DNA of 47,881 bases. Source: a bacterium (GTDB lineage Bacteria; Desulfobacterota; Deferrisomatia; Deferrisomatales; BM512). Shown here in pieces: positions 26,166-34,465 of this stretch; within the stretch, counting starts at the first letter, position 1; the number at the start of each line of letters is the position of its first letter. The notes beneath the pieces are model-generated. The model did no database searches. It was not told where the DNA came from and was given only the letters and a program-made list of their open reading frames with translations. The stretch is taken from assembly GCA_004322275.1 (NCBI GenBank), contig SCTA01000025.1, positions 1 through 47,881 of the forward strand, given 5' to 3'. Both the position numbers and the translations under genes were made by a program.

Positions 26166-26872
26166 TTAGCCATCTCTCCGTTCGTCGGGGGCTTGCCCGC
26201 CGGGATTATCCAGAGGTAAACCGTGGCGGGTTCCTTCTGCCGGGATACCATAAGCTCCGAGGGTGCCGAATCGAAGCGAAGCTCCATCGCCCGTTCGACC
26301 GCCTCGGGCATTATCCTCATCATATCCCCGTTCTGCTCCAGAAAGGGGAACTCCGAGAGGTAGCGGAGGGTGTCGCCCGTCCCAACCTCGCCGAGGGTCA
26401 CCCAGCCGGGGTTTTCAATCACGACTTTTTTCGCCGGACCGAATCTCTTCTCGTACCAGCCGAGGGAGGAGGCGAGAACGGCCCCAGCTCCCGAAAAGGG
26501 TATGGCCCGGTGCGCCAGCCTCATCCGCGCGTTTTCTTCGGATACCACCGCTCCCGCCGCCAGAAGCGCCTCCCCCGCGCGCGGCGCGAGATCGCCGTTG
26601 AAGTAGACCGCTTTTGAGAACATCGCGGAGGCGGAGTCGAATTCGCCTTTGGAAATCCTCAGTTCGGCTTCCCCGAACCAGAGAGCGCCGACTTCTTCGT
26701 TGAGGCGCGGCTCAATCTTCACCGCCTGATCGAAATACTCCTCGGCCAGGATGAAATCGCCCTCTAAAAGGCGGTTCTTTCCCTTTGAAAGCGCGTCTTC
26801 TCCCTCGCCTGCGAACGAAAAGGCGGGCGTCAGAAAAAGCAGAAGAATTACGAGGATATTTCTAAGAGACAT
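26162..26872 (-). CDS. Exported TPR-containing protein
   Basis: A 236-aa protein. The N-terminal signal peptide is NILVILLLFLTPAFSFA. At least two tetratricopeptide-like repeats follow (LSKGKNRLLEGDFILAEEYF and FDSASAMFSKAVYFNGDLAP). The C-terminal half (about residues 110-236) is not recognised. It overlaps the peptidase gene by 4 bases and probably assists it or shares its substrate; that link is inferred from coupling only. It could be a lipoprotein, but no lipobox cysteine is present. Confidence 0.75.
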   Translation of the reverse strand: MSLRNILVILLLFLTPAFSFAGEGEDALSKGKNRLLEGDFILAEEYFDQAVKIEPRLNEEVGALWFGEAELRISKGEFDSASAMFSKAVYFNGDLAPRAGEALLAAGAVVSEENARMRLAHRAIPFSGAGAVLASSLGWYEKRFGPAKKVVIENPGWVTLGEVGTGDTLRYLSEFPFLEQNGDMMRIMPEAVERAMELRFDSAPSELMVSRQKEPATVYLWIIPAGKPPTNGEMAK

Positions 26873-26961
26873 GTTCTCTCCCGAAAACGGGCCGAAGCGG
26901 TCATTTCAGGGAGAGATTCTATCAGCTAGGAGTGAGCGTTTCAGGAAAAAATTAGGGGGAT

Positions 26962-27891
26962 TTACTTTGAGAGGAAGGCGAGCGCCCAGGAGCCCGTGAG
27001 GAGCGCCAATCCCGCAAGCCCCGCAAGGGGCTGCAGCCAGCGCGACCGGTAGAAATTCTTTCCTGAAACCTGTTCGAGGGGTAGCCCCAGGAGAAAACCG
27101 CAGAGAAGACCGGCGATGTGGGCCGTGAAATCCACGTTTTCGCCGGGGCCGCCGATCATCGAGAGGAGGGCCGCGCCCGCCCCCAGAGGGGCCAGCCAGC
27201 GCCGCCAGGAGATCGTATTTCTCCTTCGCGCGGCGAAGGCGCAAAGGCCGCCTATGAGGCCGAAGACAGCGGTGGAAAGGCCGATGCTGGAGTGGGGCAT
27301 GCCCTCGATGAAGACGGTGAGGAGGTTCCCGAGCCCCCCGGCGAGGAGAAGGAACAAAAATCCCACGCCTATCCCCGCCTCCCTGCTGAGCCAGGCGAGA
27401 AAAAAAGCCCCGGTCAGCGCGTTCGCGCCGAGGTGCTGGAAGCCGGAGTGAAGGGTGAGGGCGGTCACCGACCTCCACCACTCTCCGTAGAGGAATATCT
27501 TGAGGGCGCTGACCCGGCCCGCCTCCCTGAGGTGCGAAAAGACAGGCTTGGTGGTGAGGTCGTGAAATACCGCAAGGCCGCTCATCACCGCCACAGAGAA
27601 GAGAAGCTCGTCCCCGGCGGGCTTTTCGTCGGCGGGGAGGGCGGGGGGAGGCCAGTCCAGGTTTTCCTTTTCGTAGAGGGCTATCTCCCTTTCGGCGCGG
27701 GCTATGTCGGAGGGCAGGACGTAAATAGAGGTAATTTGCCCGAGCCTGCGCATGCGGTGAGGTATTCCTCTGGCCTTGAGCACGAGCGACCAGACGGCGC
27801 CCTTTGAATCCCCCGCGCTTGCCGCTTCGCGCCACCCCGGAATTTCTTTTTGCGCTTCTCCGGGGTAGCCGCCGTTTTTGGGTTCGTCCAT
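26962..27891 (-). CDS. Rhomboid-family intramembrane serine protease
   Basis: A 309-aa membrane protein. A soluble N-terminal ~85 residues (containing a region resembling a DUF2007-type fold) precedes about six to seven membrane spans. The rhomboid features are EWWRSVTALTLHSGFQHLGAN (residues ~137-157, given in part), the nucleophile in SIGLSTAVFGLIGG (Ser near 206, GLS in place of the usual GAS) and the histidine in TAHIAGLLCGFLLG (near 256). It cleaves membrane substrates within the bilayer. It ends 89 bases upstream of the TPR gene start, same strand. Confidence 0.88.
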   Translation of the reverse strand: MDEPKNGGYPGEAQKEIPGWREAASAGDSKGAVWSLVLKARGIPHRMRRLGQITSIYVLPSDIARAEREIALYEKENLDWPPPALPADEKPAGDELLFSVAVMSGLAVFHDLTTKPVFSHLREAGRVSALKIFLYGEWWRSVTALTLHSGFQHLGANALTGAFFLAWLSREAGIGVGFLFLLLAGGLGNLLTVFIEGMPHSSIGLSTAVFGLIGGLCAFAARRRNTISWRRWLAPLGAGAALLSMIGGPGENVDFTAHIAGLLCGFLLGLPLEQVSGKNFYRSRWLQPLAGLAGLALLTGSWALAFLSK

Positions 27892-27994
27892 AGCTCTTTA
27901 GCCGTCCACAAAAAGCAAAGAGGCTTTTCGCCCCGGTGTAAGCGCAGGTCGCCTGTGCCGCGCACGAATAAACATAAGTCTCAAATTTTAAGTG

Positions 27995-30214
27995 TCAATT
28001 GAGGGAGGAGAGCCAATTCAGAATCGCCGCTTCGGGAAGGGGCTTTTCGAGAAAACCGTTTGCGCCTAGGGCGAGCGCGCCAGCTCTGGCTTCTTCGAGG
28101 GCGCAGGAACTGAGGACGAGAATCCGGCACTCTGGCGAAAGTTCCTTCACGGCCTCAATCACCTTTCGCCCGCCCGCTCCCGGAAGCAGAAGCTCGGTGA
28201 CCACTCCGCAGACGTTTTCGCCGCTTTTTGAAAATTCCCCGAGCGCGGATTCCGCGTCTACGAAGTGCAGGGCGTTAAGACCGCTTTGGAGGGCGAGGTC
28301 GCTCACGCGGGCGCGTACGACAGGATCGGGATCGACGACGATGATGCTGTCGCGAAGCCTGGGAAGGATTATCTCGAAGCGCGTGCCGGAGGGTGAGGGA
28401 AGGAGCGAAAGGGTTCCGCCGCACCGCTCGATGAGGACTCTGGATACCGCCAGCCCGAGCCCGCTACCCTTGCCGGAGGGTTTCGTGGTGTAAAAGGGCT
28501 CGAAAATCCTCTCCCGCTCCCCCGGCGGTACGCCGGGGCCGTTGTCAAAGACCCGTAGCGACACCCCGCTCCCGCTCTTTGCCGCTTCGACCCTTATGAC
28601 GCCGCCTTCTTTATCGCCGAGGGCGTCGCGGGCGTTAAGGAGCAGGTTTATGATTACCTGTTCGAGGTGGCAGCCGTCGGCGGCTACCGGAGGGAGGCTT
28701 TCCGCCAGGGAAAGTTCGAGGGCGACATTTCCCGGAAGCGCCTTTTTTTGAATTTTAGCGACGGCGGGGAGGAGTGCGGAAAGTGAAACCGCACTCTTTT
28801 CGCCCTTTGCGCCGTTGCCGGGTTTTGAAAGCCGCCTTGCGATTTCCCCGCCCCGGAGGGCCGCTTCCCTCGCTGCATAAAGGGCTTCTTCGTCTTTTTG
28901 CCCCTGAGCCTCGTCGCAGCAGGCCACGATGGTCTGGAGGATGTTCCCGAGGTCGTGGGCGACCCCCGCCGCGTATATCTCCTCCGAAAAAAATCCCTTT
29001 TGCCTTACCCCGCCGATAACCACCCTGAGGGCTTCCCCGGAGGCCGTCTTTATCCAGACAGCCCTGACGAGACCTTCAAACTCGCCCGACTTCCCTGAAA
29101 AAACCGACCTGAAGGGCGGGGTCCCCTCTGTAAATCCCGCCACCGATTCCCGCAACTCGCCCGACCCTCCCGCCCTGGCGAAACTCCAGAATGTTCTGGA
29201 GAGAAGCTCCTCGCTACCGAGGCCGAAGAGTTTTTGGGCCTCCCTGTTCGCGGAGAGGACAAGCCCGCTCTCCGGGTCGATGACGAGGGAAGCGTCCCCC
29301 TCCAGCTCCTCCCTTATTTTCCGGGTGTTTCCCTCGCCGTTTACGTTAAGGAAGAAAAAGTAGCCGTAAAAGGAGTCGGCGACGCTCAGCCGGAGGGTCT
29401 TCCCGCCCTCTTTTTCCAGAGTAAGGGCGCCGCCCCGCCCCCCGGAGACCCACTCCGAAAATTTTTCGCGGTCTTTGCCTGAAAAAAGCCCGGCGGCCGG
29501 CGCTCCCAGAATTTCATCGGGCTCTTTTCCCGTCGCCCGGCAAAAGCCGCCGCTCGCGAAGACCACCCTCATTCCGAAATCCGCCAGCAGCACCCCGGAA
29601 GGAGAAGCCTCCGCGCTCGAAAGCAGCTTTGCCGCCGCCCTTTCGCCCACTGCGCGAAAGATGAGAAAGCCGAGGCAGAGGTAGCCTCCGGTGACGATAA
29701 AAATCAGCGCGCCGTCCCATCCCGTAATGAAGCGCTGTCCAAGGCCGAGGAGTGACAGCGCGGCGGTCAGTCCGTCGCACCGGATGACAAGAGAGCTTCC
29801 GGCTCCCCCTTTCGGGGAAGGCAAAAAACCGCTCGCGGAGACGATAAACGCACAGAGGTAAACGGGAAGGGAGGAGGCGGAGGGGGAGAGCCCCAACAGG
29901 TTTGCTGCGATTCCCCACAGGACCAGCGCGGCGGGGAGCGCAAGGAAAACGGGAGAGGGTTTGACGCCCTGAAACCTCCGGTTTCCGAGCGCGAAAAAAA
30001 GAAGGGCGAGCGCGCCGAGAGTCTGGAGAAGCCCCGCAGGCAGCGAGGAATAAAAGTTAAGGGAGAGGATTCCCGTCAGATACCTCAGCGAGAGGAGAAG
30101 AAAGGCAACGGGCCAGAAGCGCGGGGCGTCGCGCCCTCTGGCGAGAAGGTACGCCGCTGCGGCGGAGGCGAGGGCGGCGACTCCCCCGAAGGAGACCAGA
30201 AAGCTCACCCACAT
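27995..30214 (-). CDS. Hybrid sensor histidine kinase with degenerate receiver
   Basis: 739 aa. About six to seven N-terminal membrane spans (residues 1-195) come first, then two PAS-like regions (SGVLLADFGMRVVFASGG; SLVIDPESGLVLSANREA). A HisKA-like dimerisation helix has AAGVAHDLGNILQTI (His near residue 419). The HATPase domain follows with an N box (QVIINLLLNARDAL) and G boxes (DNGPGVP, GKGSGLGLAV). The C-terminal receiver lacks the phosphoacceptor aspartate: VVTELLLPG has Glu where LLDLMMPG has Asp (near residue 673). Its lysine (LEKPLP) remains. No partner response regulator is adjacent. Confidence 0.9.
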   Translation of the reverse strand: MWVSFLVSFGGVAALASAAAAYLLARGRDAPRFWPVAFLLLSLRYLTGILSLNFYSSLPAGLLQTLGALALLFFALGNRRFQGVKPSPVFLALPAALVLWGIAANLLGLSPSASSLPVYLCAFIVSASGFLPSPKGGAGSSLVIRCDGLTAALSLLGLGQRFITGWDGALIFIVTGGYLCLGFLIFRAVGERAAAKLLSSAEASPSGVLLADFGMRVVFASGGFCRATGKEPDEILGAPAAGLFSGKDREKFSEWVSGGRGGALTLEKEGGKTLRLSVADSFYGYFFFLNVNGEGNTRKIREELEGDASLVIDPESGLVLSANREAQKLFGLGSEELLSRTFWSFARAGGSGELRESVAGFTEGTPPFRSVFSGKSGEFEGLVRAVWIKTASGEALRVVIGGVRQKGFFSEEIYAAGVAHDLGNILQTIVACCDEAQGQKDEEALYAAREAALRGGEIARRLSKPGNGAKGEKSAVSLSALLPAVAKIQKKALPGNVALELSLAESLPPVAADGCHLEQVIINLLLNARDALGDKEGGVIRVEAAKSGSGVSLRVFDNGPGVPPGERERIFEPFYTTKPSGKGSGLGLAVSRVLIERCGGTLSLLPSPSGTRFEIILPRLRDSIIVVDPDPVVRARVSDLALQSGLNALHFVDAESALGEFSKSGENVCGVVTELLLPGAGGRKVIEAVKELSPECRILVLSSCALEEARAGALALGANGFLEKPLPEAAILNWLSSLN

Positions 30215-30336
30215 CTTTTTTCGCCCCCTTTCCCCAGCTTTGAAGAAAATCGCCCGCGAACCAAGAGATTGTCGCGCCGTTTCGGTTTTTCGTCAATCGT
30301 TTGCGGTGAAAAGGCAAGGTTCCGCGAAATCAGGGC

Positions 30337-30373
30337 AAAAAAATGCCCGCTCCGCAGGAGGGCGCGGGCGGGC
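30337..30373 (-). terminator. Intrinsic terminator, minus strand
   Basis: Read on the minus strand, GCCCGC pairs with GCGGGC around a GC-rich loop and is followed by A then seven T (plus-strand A run 30337-30343). It would end transcripts coming from the TolB-like gene and isolate the histidine kinase gene from upstream transcription. Confidence 0.7.
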
Positions 30374-30456
30374 TAAAACAGGGAAGGTTTATTGTTCCTT
30401 CATTTGTTTAGACGCTATCTCCTTAAAAAAGATTACAAAGGTTTTAATTATTTTTT

Positions 30457-30577
30457 CCGGCGCGGTTTTTCCGCCCCCGGCGTCGTCATGTCCTCGCTCA
30501 AGGGCTCGCCGTAGCGCCGCTACTGCTTCGCCTTTTCGCTGCGGGATTCCTCGCCGGGAACGGAAAAACCGCGCCGG
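30457..30577 (-). repeat. R2 structured repeat with perfect 17-bp terminal inverted repeats
   Basis: CCGGCGCGGTTTTTCCG (30457-30473) and its exact complement CGGAAAAACCGCGCCGG (30561-30577) enclose 87 bases. Read on the minus strand, the interior contains GGCGAAGCAGTAGCGGCG and CTACGGCGAGCCCTTGAG, almost the same as the core of the copy at 37549 (GGCGAGGCAGTAGCAGCG, CTACGGCGAGCCCTTGAG). The terminal arms share nothing with that copy. Confidence 0.75.
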
Positions 30578-30682
30578 GGCGAGGCCTGGGCGCGGGAGTG
30601 ACGGCTATTATAAGATAACCATACGGCTACGGAAAAACGTCGCGAGAGCCAGATGAGAAGCGCTTTTCAATCCGGCAAACTA

Positions 30683-30784
30683 TTTTGGCGAAGGGCAAGG
30701 AGTCCGCAGGGCGCGTGGTCGAAGGCAGTATCGCGTAATACGCCAAGACCCGCGCCCGAGAAACGACGCAGCCATTCGCCGAAA
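30683..30784 (+). repeat. R2 repeat variant
   Basis: Arms TTTTGGCGAA (30683-30692) and TTCGCCGAAA (30775-30784) pair with one G.T. The interior has AAGGAGTCCGCA, GGCAGTATCGCGTAATACG and GACGCAG, a recognisable but diverged R2 core. It lies 121 bases after the previous copy, in opposite orientation, just beyond the 3' end of the TolB-like gene. AAAAACGTCGCGAG, an R2 left-end motif, also occurs at 30632-30645. Confidence 0.55.
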
Positions 30785-30800
30785 GAGGAAGCCGGAAGTG

Positions 30801-31862
30801 CTACTCCCTCCAGTCGGCGATGAACACGTCGGTCGCTCTCGGCTTCTGCGGATTCCTGTTCGAGCAGAAGGAGAGCTTTTTTCCGTCGGGGGAGAACATC
30901 GGGAAGGAGTCGAAGGTGTCGTTGTAGGTGAGCCTTTTGAGGTTGGTTCCGTCGGCGTTCATCAGGTAAAGCTCGAAATTGTGGCCGAATTTTCCTATGT
31001 CCGCCCGCCAGTCGTCCATGTTCGAGCTGAAGATTATCCTCTTGCCGTCGGGGTGCCAGGAGGGCGACCAGTTCGTCGCGCCGTTGTCGGTCAGCCTCAC
31101 CTTGTTCGAGCCGTCGGCGTCCATCAGCCAGATGTCGAGCCGCATCGGAAAGATGTAGTTGAAGTCCATGCAGTCTTTCCACTGCGCCTTTTCCTCGGGG
31201 GTCTGCGGGTGCCAGGCGCGCCAGACTATCTTCTTGCCGTCGGGTGAGAACCACGGCCCGCCGTCGTAGCCGTAGGTGTCGGTGAGTTTTTTGACGTTTC
31301 CGCCGTCCGCGTCCATCGTGTAGATGTCGAAGTCGCCTCCGCGTTTGGAGCCGAAGACGATCTTTTTGCCGTCGCTGGAGACTATCGGCTCCGCGTCGTA
31401 TTCGGGATTGTCGGCGGTGAGGTCTTTGGGGTTGCCGCCGTCGGCGTCGGCGATGAAGATGTCGTAGGGGAAGAGCGCCCAGACCATGTGCTTGCCGGGG
31501 AGGTCGGGCTTGGGGGGGCAGTCCTCCGGCAGGTGCGCCGTCGAACCGTAGACGATTTTCTTGTCGCCGGGCAGGAAAAAGGAGCAGGTGTTGGCGCCGT
31601 GGTCGGGGCTGACCATCTTCTTTTCGGAGCCGTCAGCCTTCATCGTCCATATCTTGTCGCAGCCGCGGCCCCCGCGGTTCGACTGCCAGATCAGCATCGA
31701 GCTGTCCCAGCTGAAATAGGCCTCCCCGTTGTCCCCTTCGCCGGTGAGCTGGGTGACGTTTTTAATATAGCGCTCTTTCGGGTTGTCGAGAGAGGGGGTG
31801 TCCGCTCCGAAAGCATCCGCCGCCGAAAGGATAATAACGAGCAAAAGCGCTCTTCTTAGCAT
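30801..31862 (-). CDS. TolB-like WD40/PD40 beta-propeller protein, exported
   Basis: A 353-aa protein with a signal peptide (LLLVIILSAADAFGA). At least five PD40-type repeats follow, with the form DIYTMDADGGNVKKLT...FSPDGKKIV (for example near residues 185, 245 and 300). Such propellers resemble the C-terminal domain of TolB and of the DPP/IV-like peptidases, but here there is no catalytic domain. It is probably a periplasmic binding or scaffold protein. Several cysteines (GCDKIW, NTCSFF, EDCPPK) could form disulfides. Confidence 0.85.
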   Translation of the reverse strand: MLRRALLLVIILSAADAFGADTPSLDNPKERYIKNVTQLTGEGDNGEAYFSWDSSMLIWQSNRGGRGCDKIWTMKADGSEKKMVSPDHGANTCSFFLPGDKKIVYGSTAHLPEDCPPKPDLPGKHMVWALFPYDIFIADADGGNPKDLTADNPEYDAEPIVSSDGKKIVFGSKRGGDFDIYTMDADGGNVKKLTDTYGYDGGPWFSPDGKKIVWRAWHPQTPEEKAQWKDCMDFNYIFPMRLDIWLMDADGSNKVRLTDNGATNWSPSWHPDGKRIIFSSNMDDWRADIGKFGHNFELYLMNADGTNLKRLTYNDTFDSFPMFSPDGKKLSFCSNRNPQKPRATDVFIADWRE

Positions 31863-31924
31863 GGCTGTCCTCCGTTCGTTTTTGCGAAGGAATTATAGCA
31901 CGCGGCGTTTTTATTTTGGAGCTT

Positions 31925-32242
31925 TCAGCCGTCTTTTGAGGAGGCGATAAAGTCATAACGCAGAAGAAGAGAGGCGAAAGCGACGAGGATGAGGGCGGTG
32001 TACATGAAGACGGCCGCGATGTCGCATTCCGTGGAATCGAGCAGTTCCAGAGCCCCTAAAAGGGGAAGGAGGCCGAAGACGGCTATCGTCAGGGCCGAAA
32101 GAGGGGTGCCTTCGGTTTCATAGCGCTCGGTGATTCTTTTTAAAGGCGGCAGAAAAAAAGAGATGAGTTTTGAAAAAAACAACGGCAACCCTGCTATAAA
32201 CAGGATTACAGCGGTAGCCCCGGTTGTCGCCCTTCCCCTCAT
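31925..32242 (-). CDS. Small membrane protein, unknown
   Basis: 105 aa from the ATG at 32242 (the frame is open further upstream, but the added residues are not hydrophobic and no ribosome-binding site precedes the earlier start). Three hydrophobic segments: AVILFIAGLPLFFSKLISFF, LTIAVFGLLPLLGALELL and AAVFMYTALILVAFASLLL. No family is recognised. It is divergent in spacing from its neighbours: 63 bases before the TolB-like gene, and a terminator separates it from the cytochrome gene. Confidence 0.55.
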   Translation of the reverse strand: MRGRATTGATAVILFIAGLPLFFSKLISFFLPPLKRITERYETEGTPLSALTIAVFGLLPLLGALELLDSTECDIAAVFMYTALILVAFASLLLRYDFIASSKDG

Positions 32243-32342
32243 CCCACCCAAGAGCGCCCTCGGCCGCCAAGATGCGGCTAACGGGCACACGCCGTATTTT
32301 ACTACGTTCAAAATAGCCGATAAGTTACCGGTGAATTCCAAT

Positions 32343-32375
32343 AAAAAAGGGCTCCCCCGGGGGAAGCCCTTTTTA
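32343..32375. terminator. Bidirectional intrinsic terminator
   Basis: AAAAAAGGGCT-CCCCC / GGGGG-AAGCCCTTTTT: an A/T-flanked palindrome with a GC core and T runs on both strands. On the minus strand it lies 18 bases past the cytochrome stop and would end that transcript. Confidence 0.85.
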
Positions 32376-32393
32376 TGGTTTTCGGTAACGCTA

Positions 32394-33509
32394 TCAGTCG
32401 TGGACTTTCTCCCTGCCCTTCCAAGAAGAGAGCTGTTCCTTGGCCTTGTCTATGCTCCAGGTCGTATGGCAGATGACGCAGGCTTTGGTGTAGTCCTTGT
32501 CGTAACAGGTCTTCTTGTGGACAAGGAAGTAGGAGATCGAGTGGACGTTGTCATCCGCGTCGTCCTCGGTGACCACGCTGACCTTCTTGTGGCAGTCGAG
32601 GCAGTCGAATTTGGTCTCCTTGGCGTGGTTCGTGTGCTCGTAAAACTTGTCGCCGAACTTGTGGCAGCCCATGCAGTACTCCGTCTGGGATTTGGTCTTC
32701 GCCTTGGCCTTTCCGGAATCGTCGTTTCCGTAGAGGCCGCAGACCTCGCACTCGGCGACCTCCGTGCCCGCGTTGCCCCACCACTGGCGGAACTGGCGCA
32801 GGAGGGAGTCGGAGATGGGCTCCCCCGGTTCGAGTTTGGCGGGAATGTAGTAGTCGGCAAGGTTTCGCCCCGGATAGTAGCCGATCGGAAACTGGAATTC
32901 GCCGGAAGGGTCCTTGCCGCGAACGTGGCAGGAGGCGCAGATCATCTCCATCTCGACTCCGCCGAGCTTGGAGGGGTTGACTATCTGCCCCTTTCCCTCG
33001 GTTTCGGCGTGACCCTTGCCGGGTCCGTGGCACGATTCGCAGCCTATCTTATGCTCGACGAAAGAGCCGTCCTTCGGGTCGTAGCGCGTTACGTGGCAGC
33101 CGATGCAGAATTTGGAGTAGGGCATCTTCTTCCAGCCCCAGACGTTGTAAGGCTCCCAACGGCGGCTTGAGATCGACCACGATTTCGGCAGTATGTAGAA
33201 ATCGTTGTCGATTTTCTTCATATAGCGCTGGTTCCAGTGGGCGCCGATGGTGAACTCAACCTCTTCTTTTTTGAAACCGAGCCCCTCCACCGAAAAGTCG
33301 CCGAGAATGGCCGAGGGCTCCGCCTTCGCGTCCCTGACGGCGGTGGAATGGAAGGTCTTTTTCCACCCGTCGTACTTGTCCTGGTGGCAGACCTTGCAGC
33401 CCTCCGCACCTACGTAGGCGTCGAGAGAAGGAACGGTCCTGAGCTCTTCGGCCATCGCGGACAGGGGTAAAAGCAAAAGTGAAAGCAGCGCTAAAAACTT
33501 GATCTTCAA
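32394..33509 (-). CDS. Periplasmic/extracytoplasmic multihaem c-type cytochrome (7 CXXCH)
   Basis: 371 aa from the TTG at 33509, chosen because it puts a clean signal peptide first (KIKFLALLSLLLLPLSAMA) with GGAACCGGAA upstream. Seven haem motifs: CKVCH, CIGCH, CESCH, CASCH, CMGCH, CLDCH, CVICH. An eighth CxxC (CEVCG) lacks the histidine. It resembles cytochrome c554/c3-type electron carriers; conserved blocks (DYKxWKKTxH-like start, GCESCHGPGKGH, FQFPIGYYPG) recur in the paralogue at 42862. It probably moves electrons in anaerobic respiration; partners are not visible here. Confidence 0.88.
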   Translation of the reverse strand: MKIKFLALLSLLLLPLSAMAEELRTVPSLDAYVGAEGCKVCHQDKYDGWKKTFHSTAVRDAKAEPSAILGDFSVEGLGFKKEEVEFTIGAHWNQRYMKKIDNDFYILPKSWSISSRRWEPYNVWGWKKMPYSKFCIGCHVTRYDPKDGSFVEHKIGCESCHGPGKGHAETEGKGQIVNPSKLGGVEMEMICASCHVRGKDPSGEFQFPIGYYPGRNLADYYIPAKLEPGEPISDSLLRQFRQWWGNAGTEVAECEVCGLYGNDDSGKAKAKTKSQTEYCMGCHKFGDKFYEHTNHAKETKFDCLDCHKKVSVVTEDDADDNVHSISYFLVHKKTCYDKDYTKACVICHTTWSIDKAKEQLSSWKGREKVHD

Positions 33510-33559
33510 TTCCGGTTCCTCAAAAAAACCTGAGCCGGCTCGCCGGCTGCCGTGAAAAA

Positions 33560-33942
33560 GTTTAACCAGAGACATGCCCGGCCACACAAGGGCGATGCCG
33601 CGTGTATTCGAGGCAAGGAGATACGCAAGGCAGGCTCCGGTATGGTCCCTCGCGGAGAAGTTGCAGCGTCTCTAGCCCGAATGAACTGAATGTCGCGTAA
33701 GAGCCAAGGATCCCGATGAAGACGAAAGAGCGGGCCGCGGGAGACCATCCGCTTCTTTCGCTCAGTCCCCAAAGAAGGCCAATCAAAAGGCATCCGGTGA
33801 GAGTGATCGTCAGGGCTTTCCAAGGATAACCGCCGCGAACCCCGGACGCAATAGAACCGCCCGATATATACCGGGCAAAAGCGCTTGTTGTTGCGCCTGA
33901 AATGACCGCGATTAATTTCATCAGCGAAAGCCGCTTTTTCAT
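33560..33942 (-). pseudogene. crcB: Frameshifted crcB/fluC-like fluoride channel remnant
   Basis: The readable frame starts MKKRLSLMKLIAVISGATTSAFARYISG and reaches GSYATFSSFGLETLQLLREGPY, which fits FluC (GA..ARY, and the TTFSTF/Phe-box helix). After GPY the frame turns to Cys/Pro/Arg-rich residues and stops. Skipping one base at about 33644 restores a hydrophobic helix (ACLAYLLAS...GIALVWPGMSLVK) expected for the last span. The conserved Asn of the second helix is also Thr (ITLTGCLLIG). I therefore call a decayed gene; a sequencing error would explain the shift but not the missing Asn. Confidence 0.55.
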
Positions 33943-33960
33943 GGGGGCGGCAACCCTCAT

Positions 33961-34465
33961 AAAGACCAGGGGATTATGACAAATACCGGACGATTTTGAA
34001 ATAGCCTTTTGTGGCGGATTTCGTCACCCCCGGAGGCCCCCAGAGGAGGGCCACGGTCCTTGAAAGAGTCTGATTTTGGTTTATACAGTCTTTATAATAA
34101 CTTTCACAAGCCCGGGCATGTATCGGGTGCGCCTTGTCCGGAGGTCTCCACAGGCGATTGTGGAAAACCTGCCGAAAACTTTCAGGGCGCGGCAGCGGAT
34201 ATGGAAAAACAGGAGAATACCGGGCAGTGCACACAAAATGTGCAATAAAATAATCCAGTAATTACGGCAACTTGTAATTAGCGCTCGTTTTTCTCTAAAG
34301 TTTTCAAACCGAGTTTTAATGTATCAACAGGTTTTCAACACCGCCCCTTTGAAACGGCGGAAAATCCGGTTTTTTATCGTTTCTTCTCGTCCTGATAAGA
34401 GCTAACATTCACTTTCGCGGCAGAAATTTTGTCGTGTTTAAATTTTCTGGTTACCGGAGGCTTTG
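33961..34465. other. 505-bp intergenic region upstream of terC, no gene seen
   Basis: AT-rich relative to the flanks. It contains GTCTCCACAGGCGATTGTGGAAAACCTG (about 34142-34169) and CAACAGGTTTTCAACACC (about 34325-34342), which are loosely similar to DnaA boxes. There is also GTGCACACAAAATGTGC, a small palindrome. No open frame has a ribosome-binding site. I find no yybP-ykoY-type manganese riboswitch signature and no fluoride riboswitch. It may hold promoters for terC (plus) and the crcB-like gene (minus). Confidence 0.4.

Noticed and set aside
26906-27835. A 309-codon frame overlapping the rhomboid gene on the same strand
   Set aside because: It is an alternative frame rich in Arg, Pro and Gly. 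The overlapping frame encodes a recognisable rhomboid with hydrophobic spans.
30240-30656. A 138-codon plus-strand frame between the kinase and TolB-like genes
   Set aside because: It runs through a minus-strand terminator and an R2 repeat, and its Arg/Pro/Ala-rich product has no recognisable features.
33961-34060. A fluoride riboswitch upstream of the crcB-like gene
   Set aside because: No GGNGAUGG-type start or pseudoknot pairing is visible in the sequence before the start codon.
34260-34465. A yybP-ykoY manganese riboswitch upstream of terC
   Set aside because: TerC genes are often controlled this way, but the conserved GGGGAGUA-type segment and its partner are not present.
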